Positions 10,601 through 15,510 of a DNA stretch of 21,429 nt are shown one piece after another (position 1 is the first letter of the stretch; each line of letters opens with the position of its first letter). Position numbers and translations under genes: made by a program. The stretch is from assembly GCA_964419225.1 (NCBI GenBank), contig CAYQPF010000086.1, positions 1-21,429 of the forward strand, given 5' to 3'. The notes under the pieces were generated by a model. It had not been told where the DNA came from and made no database searches. It saw nothing but the letters and a program-made list of their open reading frames with translations. This DNA comes from CAYQPF01 sp964419225. GTDB lineage: Bacteria; Cloacimonadota; Cloacimonadia; Cloacimonadales; CAYQPF01.

Positions 10601-10972
10601 GATGGATTCACTCAACAATATACCAATGTTGCAGTAAACCGTAACTATAATGAATATCTCTCTGATGATGATAATATCAATCAAACTGTCAAACCTGCTA
10701 TGACTCTGTCGCAAAACTACCCCAATCCTTTCAATCCTGAAACTACTATCGCTTTCACTATTCCTAAAGAAGGAAATGTGGAACTGGCGATCTTCAATAT
10801 CAAAGGACAAAAAGTCAGAACCCTGCTGAATGAAACCAAGATTAAAGGCAGTCACACTGTGACCTGGAACGGCAAAGATCTTCAGAACAAAACCGTTGCC
10901 TCAGGTATATATTTCTACAAACTCACTTCAGGCGAAAAGACCCAGGTTAGAAAAATGATCATGGTGAAATAG
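7616..10972 (+). CDS. Secreted M6-family metallopeptidase with FG-GAP repeats and T9SS-type sorting domain
   Basis: The protein has 1118 residues. The signal peptide ends near residue 27 (FSLFA|DVPHP). The M6 (immune inhibitor A-like) domain spans about 75-400, with the hallmark YDNDGDGYVDALF (181-193), zinc motif HEMGH (His251, Glu252, His255), GLPDQYD and Met-turn SLMAGG. An Ig-like domain follows at about 460-575, then seven FG-GAP/VCBS-like calcium-binding repeats (590-910; WGDYDKDGLLD type), an ASPIC/UnbV-like domain (about 934-1016), and a C-terminal sorting domain from NYPNPFNP (1034-1041) to SGIYFYKL...MIMVK. It should be exported to the periplasm, passed through a T9SS-like machine and anchored or released outside to degrade protein. 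The true start may be Met5 (7628), which has GGGGA 5 bases upstream; Met1 lacks a good ribosome-binding site. It stands alone, with a terminator at 11017. All catalytic residues are present. Confidence 0.92.
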   Translation: MGMFMLNRNALGVSLILFLVFGFSLFADVPHPDLLRKIKSGEVPEPYYLRNKAELNRLGINNPQPGNYLRLRSNTRTDLKMIAILMDFDDKEALTPAVFFDSLLFGNSMGNMNDFYQEVSYGNLTLISLNVPSALGWTRAEHTLNWYANGQNGMGGYPQNCQRLAEEAVQAVDAFVDFSEYDNDGDGYVDALFIIHAGKGAENSGSDSDIWSHAWSMHTPQQLDGVIASRYSTEPEFWMGTGDMTCGMYAHEMGHAVFGLPDQYDYDYDSNGLGTWSLMAGGSWNGNNGNRPAHPDAWSRYKMGVCDPQVITQNTGAVTIPPVEGTPITYLLWNQGNYNNEYFLVENRQQTGYDIGIPASGMLIYHVDESQNNNDHQWYPGLPASEHYRVALEQADGRWDMEHNSNSGDFADAYPGSTQNHNFALETTPDSKSYANANTWVGVLNISDTNGVIQADFQVNNPINQPNIVVNPAIIDTTIGLGQNHTLSVMIQNTGNLDLAWEIVGNLPSWLTTQTTSGVMNGQDAQEIFFQINPQNLTYGKYETQINIESNSTFNSDLILNLTIHLDMFEKVLTSEITNDIDPRHNTIWGDYDKDGLLDAYILTGGNQPNQLFHNTGNFNLTKIMYGNLATEINNSWDGSWLDLNADGNLDLYLSGGNSNANALYLSTGNNNFTRTLIPNLTENFGDSRSISWGDYNLDGKLDLAVVNASNQSNRLLKNTSQNNNLSFEQVEFFPNDAFYSMDCLWMNLNNDNYPDLYVTNKDDQNNNVYLNNGDGTFQSSTNTILNDQPHNSYSVLSDDFDNDGNMDLFVCNGIVENESFYFGEGNFNFTDLLNQPPVESGGFSLKAASGDIDNDGDLDLVVANIGNQKNFLFLNEGNRQFTRITGTNLTELQASTFDCDLIDLNRDGSLDLLTTCYSQKAHLYKNRGNANNWMEMLFTDFTTRNIVGAKVIASAVVNGTRTWQTRQVKPDYGYFVHFGVGNATLIDTVTVIYPDGFTQQYTNVAVNRNYNEYLSDDDNINQTVKPAMTLSQNYPNPFNPETTIAFTIPKEGNVELAIFNIKGQKVRTLLNETKIKGSHTVTWNGKDLQNKTVASGIYFYKLTSGEKTQVRKMIMVK

Positions 10973-11007
10973 TGACGAGTAATGAGTAACAAGTGACGTG
11001 TGACGAG
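10973..11007 (+). repeat. Degenerate heptamer array, 5 units, directly after a stop codon
   Basis: The first base after the M6 gene's TAG begins five 7-base units: TGACGAG, TAATGAG, TAACAAG, TGACGTG, TGACGAG. Period matches the array at 7234-7394 but the unit differs. It lies between the stop codon and the terminator, so it is probably in the 3' untranslated RNA. Confidence 0.75.
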
Positions 11008-11016
11008 AAACATATT

Positions 11017-11043
11017 AAAGGTGCAAGCGATTGCACCTTTTTT
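11017..11043 (+). terminator. Rho-independent terminator of the M6 peptidase gene
   Basis: A perfect 10-bp stem (AAAGGTGCAA / TTGCACCTTT) closes on a GCGA tetraloop of the stable GNRA class and runs into a T tract. It lies 44 bases after the stop codon at 10972. Confidence 0.9.
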
Positions 11044-11082
11044 CTATTGTTAGAATAAGGCAATTATCTAATTTTTGCTGTG

Positions 11083-11108
11083 TTCAACCGTCGGGATGTC
11101 GATTATTT
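11083..11108. repeat. Short hairpin repeat, decayed copy A
   Basis: TTCAACCGTCGGGATGTCGA and the following TTATTTC match the hairpin repeat at 11268-11294 at most positions, but the inverted arms have mismatches. It lies in the 325-base spacer between the M6 and PAP2 genes, otherwise filled by the heptamer array, terminator and decamer element. Confidence 0.45.
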
Positions 11109-11120
11109 CTTGAGACACTT

Positions 11121-11167
11121 ACACCGACGAACACTGACTAACACGGACAGAGGGAAGAGATCTGAAG
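11121..11167 (+). repeat. Dispersed decamer-type element, copy 2
   Basis: Three clean 10-base units in tandem (ACACCGACGA, ACACTGACTA, ACACGGACAG) are followed by GAAGAGATCTGAAG. It is the same-strand partner of 7405-7459; together they flank the M6 gene. From 11168 to 11267 nothing recognisable is seen. Confidence 0.7.
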
Positions 11168-11267
11168 GTGATTTTTTAGTGGAATTATAAAAAGGAACAC
11201 CAAGGATGAAGAGGACAATCAGGGGGTTGTGTGTAGTAAACAGACATCAGACAGATCATTCTGCCTT

Positions 11268-11294
11268 TTGAACCGACGAGACGTCGGTTATTCC
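11268..11294. repeat. Short hairpin repeat, intact copy B, at the PAP2 gene 3' end
   Basis: AACCGACG and CGTCGGTT pair perfectly (8 bp) around a 3-base loop. On the minus strand it starts 8 bases after the PAP2 stop codon (11298), where a terminator would sit, but no T tract follows. It may act as a 3' stabilising hairpin or simply be a dispersed repeat (copy A at 11083). Confidence 0.5.
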
Positions 11295-11297
11295 CAC

Positions 11298-12047
11298 CTA
11301 AAACTTATACGTCAGGCCCAGCTTATCCGGAGTGAGATCAAGAGAGAAATTGCTTTTAATGAGATGCTTATTACAGATGAACCAGGCAATGGCAGTTCCG
11401 GCGACAGCTCCGGTGGTCACATCTGTCAGAAAATGATTACCGCTGCTGACTCTTAGGGCAGCAACACCAAATGCCGGGACATACACCAGATAAAGAGGAA
11501 TATCGGGATATTTGTTCTTTAAGGTAAAATAAATATAAGTACTCGCTGCAAAGGCATTGGATGTATGTAGTGAATAAAAAGAATGAAAACTATCTTTATC
11601 TGTTTTGAACTCTTCACGGACATCATCATAATACAAATAAGGTCTTTTTCTGGGCACAGATTTCTTGATCCAGTTACTGACCGCTCCCTGGGTCATGATC
11701 ACTTCACCTGCAACAAAACCGTTGGTCAGGTAATTTTCTTTATCCATTACCAAAAATCCAACAGTTGCCAGGTAACCGTAAACCAAGCCGTCGCTGACTT
11801 CGCTGATAGACTTGGAGTAACTGCTCATCGTCTGCCTGTCCCAGGCAAATAGATCATCTTTGTTCGGATGTCCCATTGTCCTGGTCTTTTCCTCATAGAG
11901 GTAAGAACCCAGAAATGCAGAAGTGCTGACAGTTAAAAAGATAATGTCATCAGTATAGTTTATTTTATAAACAGGCTCCGAGAATAATCCTGCGGCTTGG
12001 AAAAGAATCAGACAAAGGAAAAGTAAGGAAATAACTTTTGTTTTCAT
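11298..12047 (-). CDS. PAP2-superfamily membrane-associated phosphatase
   Basis: The protein has 249 residues. A signal peptide or membrane anchor covers about 1-23. The acid-phosphatase signature is present: KX6RP (Lys128 to Arg135-Pro136), a central SFYSLHTS block with His161, and R-X5-H-X3-D (Arg199, His205, Asp209). The usual second block is PSGHTS; here the Pro is Tyr and the Gly is Leu, while the His is kept. Hydrophobic segments lie near 85-101, 108-126, 186-198 and 211-224. The family removes phosphate from lipid substrates such as phosphatidic acid or undecaprenyl pyrophosphate at the periplasmic membrane face; the substrate here cannot be told. The ATG at 12047 follows an AGAGGG site by four bases. 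It lies downstream of the ornithine carbamoyltransferase gene on the same strand but is separated by that gene's terminator and a heptamer array, so it is probably transcribed alone. Confidence 0.88.
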   Translation of the reverse strand: MKTKVISLLFLCLILFQAAGLFSEPVYKINYTDDIIFLTVSTSAFLGSYLYEEKTRTMGHPNKDDLFAWDRQTMSSYSKSISEVSDGLVYGYLATVGFLVMDKENYLTNGFVAGEVIMTQGAVSNWIKKSVPRKRPYLYYDDVREEFKTDKDSFHSFYSLHTSNAFAASTYIYFTLKNKYPDIPLYLVYVPAFGVAALRVSSGNHFLTDVTTGAVAGTAIAWFICNKHLIKSNFSLDLTPDKLGLTYKF

Positions 12048-12144
12048 GGGCCCTCTGATAAATGTTTTCTTTTGCTATCTATACTGAGTCTGGTCTAAAA
12101 ACCACCAGTCCCACACCTTTTGTGGCCTCCATCTCTATCCTCTC

Positions 12145-12179
12145 CACTGCCCTCTGCCCACTGCACACTGCCTACTGAC
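12145..12179 (-). repeat. Degenerate heptamer array, 5 clear units
   Basis: Read on the plus strand the units are CACTGCC, CTCTGCC, CACTGCA, CACTGCC, TACTGAC; on the minus strand they are GCAGTG-type. Weaker 7-base periodicity may extend left to 12124. It lies downstream of the ornithine carbamoyltransferase terminator and upstream of the PAP2 gene. Confidence 0.7.
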
Positions 12180-12228
12180 AGGTGTCTTTCTGTGGATAAA
12201 TATCATAATTTCCGGAGTGCTTTTTCAT

Positions 12229-12259
12229 AAAAAAAAGAGACAGGCTTGGGGCCTGTCTC
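12229..12259 (-). terminator. argF: Rho-independent terminator of the ornithine carbamoyltransferase gene
   Basis: On the minus strand GAGACAGGC and GCCTGTCTC form a perfect 9-bp stem around a 5-base loop, followed by eight T. It begins 9 bases after the stop codon at 12269. Confidence 0.92.
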
Positions 12260-12268
12260 AATGTTTAT

Positions 12269-13267
12269 TTAAGCCAGAGTCGCAACCATCACAGCTTTGA
12301 TGGTATGCATTCTGTTTTCAGCTTCGTCAAATACGACTGAATTTTTGCCTTCAAATACTTCATCAGTAACTTCCATCTCAGGAATACCGAATTTAGCAAG
12401 AATGTCTTTACCCATTTTGGTTTCTGGATTATGGAAAGATGGCAAGCAGTGCATAAAGATAGTGGTATCTTTACCGGTTAACTGCATCATATTCTTGTTA
12501 ACCTGATAAGGTAAGAGCAATTTGATTCTTTCTGCCCATACTTCAGCCGGCTCGCCCATGGAAACCCAGACGTCGGTATAGATCACATCGGCATCTTTAA
12601 CACCTTCAGCAATGTTGTCAGTCAAAGTTATTTTAGCTTTAGTTTCTTTAGCGATTTCGAGGCATTTTTGCACAAGTTCTTCTACAGGGAACAAGGATTT
12701 GGGAGCTACAATTCTGAAGTCCATACCCATCTTGGCAGCACCAATCATCAGGGCATTAGCCATATTGTTTCTGCCATCCCCGGTGTAAACAAAAGATACT
12801 TCATTTAAAGGTTTGTTGATATGTTCAATGATAGTGAGAAGATCTGCTAAAATTTGGGTAGGATGATCTTCATTGGTCAAACCATTCCAAACAGGAACGC
12901 CGGCATAAGCAGCCAGTTCTTCTACGATTTCCTGTCCATAACCGCGATATTGGATAGCATCATACATTCTGCCTAAAACTCTGGCGGAATCTTTTGCACT
13001 TTCCTTATTACCGAATTGGCTTCCGGATGGTCCTAAATAAGTTACATGTGCACCTTGATCGAAGGCAGCAACTTCAAAAGCACAGCGGGTTCTGGTAGAA
13101 TCTTTTTCGAAAATCAGGGCAATGTTTTTGCCTTTAAGCAGCTGTTGCTCTGTTCCGCAATATTTTGCTTTCTTAAGAGACATGGATAGATCCAGTAAGA
13201 ACTTAATTTCTTCAGGAGTAAAATCCAATAATGTAAGGAAATGTCTGTTTTTAAGGTTGAAACCCAT
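12269..13267 (-). CDS. argF: Ornithine carbamoyltransferase
   Basis: The protein has 332 residues, full family length. It converts carbamoyl phosphate plus ornithine to citrulline plus phosphate in the cytoplasm, or runs in reverse in the arginine deiminase pathway. The visible motifs are complete: carbamoyl-phosphate loop STRTR (57-61), HPTQ (135-138), the ornithine-binding DVWVSMGE (232-239, SMG loop) and HCLP (273-276) with the catalytic Cys274. Similarity to E. coli ArgF is strong throughout (IALIFEKDSTRTR, QYRGYGQEIVE, VWNGLTNE). The same features are shared by catabolic ArcB, so anabolic or catabolic use is undecided; no other arg or arc gene is adjacent. AGGAG lies 8 bases before the ATG. 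It has its own terminator (12229-12259) and a candidate promoter at 13295-13324. Confidence 0.97.
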   Translation of the reverse strand: MGFNLKNRHFLTLLDFTPEEIKFLLDLSMSLKKAKYCGTEQQLLKGKNIALIFEKDSTRTRCAFEVAAFDQGAHVTYLGPSGSQFGNKESAKDSARVLGRMYDAIQYRGYGQEIVEELAAYAGVPVWNGLTNEDHPTQILADLLTIIEHINKPLNEVSFVYTGDGRNNMANALMIGAAKMGMDFRIVAPKSLFPVEELVQKCLEIAKETKAKITLTDNIAEGVKDADVIYTDVWVSMGEPAEVWAERIKLLLPYQVNKNMMQLTGKDTTIFMHCLPSFHNPETKMGKDILAKFGIPEMEVTDEVFEGKNSVVFDEAENRMHTIKAVMVATLA

Positions 13268-13285
13268 TTTTCTCTCCTATGGTCT

Positions 13286-13326
13286 TTTTTTAACCAAATT
13301 TAAAGAATAATGGAATTAATCAAGAT
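13286..13326. repeat. 41-base dispersed element copy 1, overlapping a candidate argF promoter
   Basis: The segment matches 15370-15410 at about 38 of 41 positions (TTTTTTAACCA start, shared AAAGAATAAT and GAATTAATCA cores). On the minus strand it contains CTTG (13324-13321), 18 bases, then TAAATTTG (13302-13295), which resembles the Bacteroidota vegetative promoter (TTTG / TAnnTTTG) and would start argF transcription just before its leader. The promoter reading is inference by analogy; the repeat is seen directly. Confidence 0.55.
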
Positions 13327-13482
13327 ATTTTTTATTGCAGGGGATTTTGATGAATTTGACCTTACCTTGAGATAGTAGCCAGTCGATGGCGGGCAGAGGA
13401 GAAAAGAAAGGAAGATGTGTTGTTAAAGTTGGTTGAAATGCAAAAGATAAGCAGTTACTGTAAGCTAAAACATACAGAATAA

Positions 13483-13637
13483 CCGGCTAAAGAGGCATGG
13501 ACATAATGCATTTTCTATCTTGCACCGAAGGTGCAACTCCTTTTGTAGCCGGTGGCGGAAGCCACCGGGGTCAAAATGCACTAAAATCCGCCCGAAAAGG
13601 GCGTCCAATTGAATTAAACAGATGCCTCTTTAGCCGG
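13483..13637 (+). ncRNA. 155-base nested inverted-repeat element (structured RNA or miniature mobile element)
   Basis: The ends are perfect 16-bp inverted repeats: CCGGCTAAAGAGGCAT (13483-13498) and its complement (13622-13637). Inside, TGCATTTT (13507-13514) pairs with AAAATGCA (13573-13580) and encloses two hairpins: TTGCACC/GGTGCAA with loop GAA (13520-13536), and CCGGTGGC/GCCACCGG with loop GGAA (13549-13568). A third hairpin, CGCCC/GGGCG with loop GAAAA, sits at 13589-13603. GGAC (13499-13502) can also pair with GTCC (13603-13606). Purine-rich loops, one of GNRA type, occur on the plus strand, which favours plus-strand RNA. No target-site duplication is seen at the ends. The structure is read directly; whether it is an expressed RNA or a mobile repeat is undecided. 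Confidence 0.5.
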
Positions 13638-13678
13638 CGTTCCATAGAAATGAATTAATGACCTTGATACTCACAGTT

Positions 13679-13706
13679 TTGACAGCAGTTCAAAGTCGGG
13701 TATATT
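13679..13706 (+). promoter_or_regulatory. Candidate sigma70-type promoter for the three-repeat secreted protein
   Basis: TTGACA (13679-13684), a 16-base spacer and TATATT (13701-13706) give a near-consensus promoter. The transcript would start near 13713, leaving a leader of about 210 bases before the ATG at 13924. A TATAAT at 13905-13910 lacks a -35 and sits too close to the ribosome-binding site. Confidence 0.45.
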
Positions 13707-13723
13707 GTCTGCTGAGTGATTTA

Positions 13724-13886
13724 GCACACTTTTGGATAAAAAAGAGTGCGATTATGCACTAGGATTCTTTCTCTTTCTGCACTTTTTCTTCTTATCCCGA
13801 TCCTTATTAAAGCACCTAAATTGCAGTACTGCAGCTAATAAGCTTATCCATAAAGCACATGACTGATTCTGTGGCACAAAATGTGC
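13724..13886 (+). promoter_or_regulatory. Palindrome-rich leader of the three-repeat protein gene
   Basis: The predicted leader holds an imperfect hairpin GCACACTTTT / AAAAGAGTGC (13724-13749, one A-A mismatch), a perfect palindrome TGCAGTACTGCA (13822-13833), ATAAGCTTAT (13838-13847), and GCACA-AAA-TGTGC (13874-13886). GCAC/GTGC motifs recur throughout. It could hold operator sites or a structured 5' leader; no known riboswitch class was recognised. Confidence 0.35.
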
Positions 13887-13923
13887 AACATAGTATTAAA
13901 ACTTTATAATATAGGAGATTAAT

Positions 13924-15207
13924 ATGAAAGTTAAAGAAATAGTCTTGGGATTTTTACTCATCCTAAGCTCCGCTTATGCTCTTAGTGCTCTTACAGCAGA
14001 ATTAACTGACAATAGTTACGTCACTGTAGCCTGGAATACTCAGGCTGAGAACAATATAGTGGGTTATCATATATACAGAAGTGAAAGCGCTGATCTAACA
14101 ACAGCAATAAGAGTAACCTCCAATATTATTCCAGCATATAATGGCAACGAACCACATTTTTACTATTTTTATGATTACGAAATAGCCTTTGACGCTATAT
14201 TTTACTATTGGTTAGAATCAATGGACACTAATGGAATCTATGCCTTTTGCGGTCCTGTATCTGTATCTACTGAAACAGTAATCGAACTATCTTCATTCTC
14301 CTCTCTTTTTCTTACCGATTACTGCCTTCAATTAACCTGGACTACCCCCTCTGAAACCAATGTACTGGGTTATAATGTTTATCGGAATACAGTCCAAAAC
14401 TCAGCAACTTCAACCAGATTGAACAGCAGCATTATTGCTGGTACAAATACCTCCCAACCGGCATCCTACAACTTTAATGATGAAGATTTTGTTTATAATT
14501 CCTCCTATTTTTACTGGATAGAAGAAATAAAAAGTAATGGTACTAATTTTTTATCTGATCCTCTGTTTGTATCTTCATTAAATGGTTTGTATTTAGTTGA
14601 TTTTTCAGTTGATTTCCTTAACCAATCTTTTAATAAATTAACTTGGAGCACTCAGGCTGATTCAAATTTGATCGGTTATAATGTTTTCAGGAACACAACA
14701 CCAGATCTGACAGAAGCAATCCTTCTCAACAACAGTATAATCGCAGACTCTGATACTTCTCAATTCGCAACTTATCTCTTTGAAGATCATGAATTAACCC
14801 CTAATGCAACATATTATTATTGGCTTGAGGCTATAACTACTGATGGTATTTCCACATGCTATGGTCCTGTAACAGGTTCAAACGTCAGCGATATCATCCA
14901 TAATTCAGATAATGCTCCGAACTCTGCAAAGGATATGGTACTTAACAACTATCCCAATCCTTTCAACCCTTCCACGCAATTTTCCTTCAACCTGAGTCAA
15001 AATAAGAATATCGAACTTCTGATTTACAATACTAAAGGTCAATTAGTCAAAACTGTTTTCAAAGGTTATCTTAACAAGGGCTTGCACAATGAATTCCTCT
15101 GGAATGGAAAAAATGAAAAAAATACTAACGTGTGTAGCGGGATATATTATTTGTTTTTAAAAACTTCCGATGGTGGAGCCGTAAAAAAGATCACTCTAAT
15201 TAAATAA
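13924..15207 (+). CDS. Secreted protein of three 102-residue FnIII-like repeats with T9SS-type sorting domain
   Basis: The protein has 427 residues with a signal peptide of about 1-20. Three homologous modules follow with an exact 102-residue spacing: Trp at 37, 139, 241; the GY(H/N)(I/V)(Y/F)R strand at 47, 149, 251; and a (Y/F)YW(L/I)E strand with Trp at 96, 198, 300. The fold resembles fibronectin type III, where GYxVYR and YYYxV strands are typical. The C-terminal sorting domain starts at NYPNPFNP (342-349) and ends SGIYYLFLK...ITLIK. No catalytic motif is seen; it may be a surface adhesin, a structural protein or a partner of a secreted enzyme. AGGAG at 13913-13917, 6 bases before the ATG, fixes the start. 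A terminator-like hairpin lies at 15241. Confidence 0.85.
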   Translation: MKVKEIVLGFLLILSSAYALSALTAELTDNSYVTVAWNTQAENNIVGYHIYRSESADLTTAIRVTSNIIPAYNGNEPHFYYFYDYEIAFDAIFYYWLESMDTNGIYAFCGPVSVSTETVIELSSFSSLFLTDYCLQLTWTTPSETNVLGYNVYRNTVQNSATSTRLNSSIIAGTNTSQPASYNFNDEDFVYNSSYFYWIEEIKSNGTNFLSDPLFVSSLNGLYLVDFSVDFLNQSFNKLTWSTQADSNLIGYNVFRNTTPDLTEAILLNNSIIADSDTSQFATYLFEDHELTPNATYYYWLEAITTDGISTCYGPVTGSNVSDIIHNSDNAPNSAKDMVLNNYPNPFNPSTQFSFNLSQNKNIELLIYNTKGQLVKTVFKGYLNKGLHNEFLWNGKNEKNTNVCSGIYYLFLKTSDGGAVKKITLIK

Positions 15208-15240
15208 CCATTGGGAGGGATGCCTCCACTCTCACCATAA

Positions 15241-15277
15241 TCCTCTCCCTGACTCCAGGGAGAGGAATTTGTTTTGT
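15241..15277 (+). terminator. Probable rho-independent terminator after the three-repeat protein gene
   Basis: TCCTCTCCCTG and CAGGGAGAGGA form a perfect 11-bp stem with loop ACTC, followed by the T-rich ATTTGTTTTGTT. It starts 33 bases after the stop codon at 15207. A weaker GGAGG/CCTCC hairpin precedes it. Confidence 0.75.
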
Positions 15278-15369
15278 TAGCATGTTTAATTTTTAAGTAA
15301 TTGAAAAATAGCACGAAGGATAAACATAATCATCTGAAGATCATCTATATTCTGCTGTTGTACAGCCTC

Positions 15370-15410
15370 TTTTTTAACCAATTTTAAAGAATAATAGAAT
15401 TAATCAGGAT
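15370..15410. repeat. 41-base dispersed element copy 2
   Basis: It is the partner of 13286-13326, on the same strand, with about 3 mismatches. It lies 100 bases upstream of the C25 gene. The TAAATTTG of copy 1 is changed to TAAAATTG here, so the promoter-like reading on the minus strand is weaker. The rest of the 303-base spacer holds the terminator at 15241 and the promoter and hairpin below. Confidence 0.7.
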
Positions 15411-15443
15411 TTTTTCTAAAGAATGAGGTTTTTGGAATATGAT

Positions 15444-15472
15444 TTGCAGTTAGTTCTTAAGATTCATAAATA
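15444..15472 (+). promoter_or_regulatory. Candidate promoter of the C25 peptidase-like gene
   Basis: TTGCAG (15444-15449), 17 bases, TAAATA (15467-15472). The predicted start is near 15479, at the foot of the hairpin at 15477-15493 and 32 bases before the ATG. Confidence 0.4.
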
Positions 15473-15476
15473 TAAC

Positions 15477-15504
15477 CCGACTGGATAAGTCGGCTGAAAA
15501 GGAG
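15477..15504 (+). promoter_or_regulatory. Leader hairpin and strong ribosome-binding site of the C25 gene
   Basis: CCGACT and AGTCGG pair (6 bp, loop GGATA, 15477-15493), then AAGGAG (15499-15504) lies 6 bases before the ATG at 15511. A hairpin at the very 5' end of the transcript could protect it from decay. The site decides the start codon. Confidence 0.6.
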
Positions 15505-15510
15505 ATATAG

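Larger units (their letters stand above)
13268..13923. other. 656-base intergenic region between argF and the three-repeat protein gene
   Basis: No convincing gene is present. It holds the argF leader and 41-base element (13286-13326), a stretch with nothing recognisable (13327-13482), the nested palindromic element (13483-13637), a sigma70-like promoter (13679-13706) and a palindrome-rich leader (13707-13923). Confidence 0.75.

Noticed and set aside
10355..10855. 166-residue minus-strand frame inside the M6 gene
   Set aside because: It is antisense to the FG-GAP/UnbV and sorting regions, with no recognisable domain; it reflects codon bias of the sense gene.
12191..12199. Perfect DnaA box TGTGGATAA, with near-matches around 13843
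   Set aside because: Boxes are isolated, with no dnaA, dnaN or AT-rich unwinding cluster; one 9-base match in 21 kb is unremarkable.
13483..13637. Classical insertion sequence
   Set aside because: It is too short for a transposase, and the flanks show no target-site duplication; kept only as a possible miniature element or RNA.
13905..13910. Perfect TATAAT as a promoter for the three-repeat protein
   Set aside because: No -35 at 16-18 bases upstream, and transcription would start inside the ribosome-binding site; the TTGACA-TATATT pair at 13679 is better.
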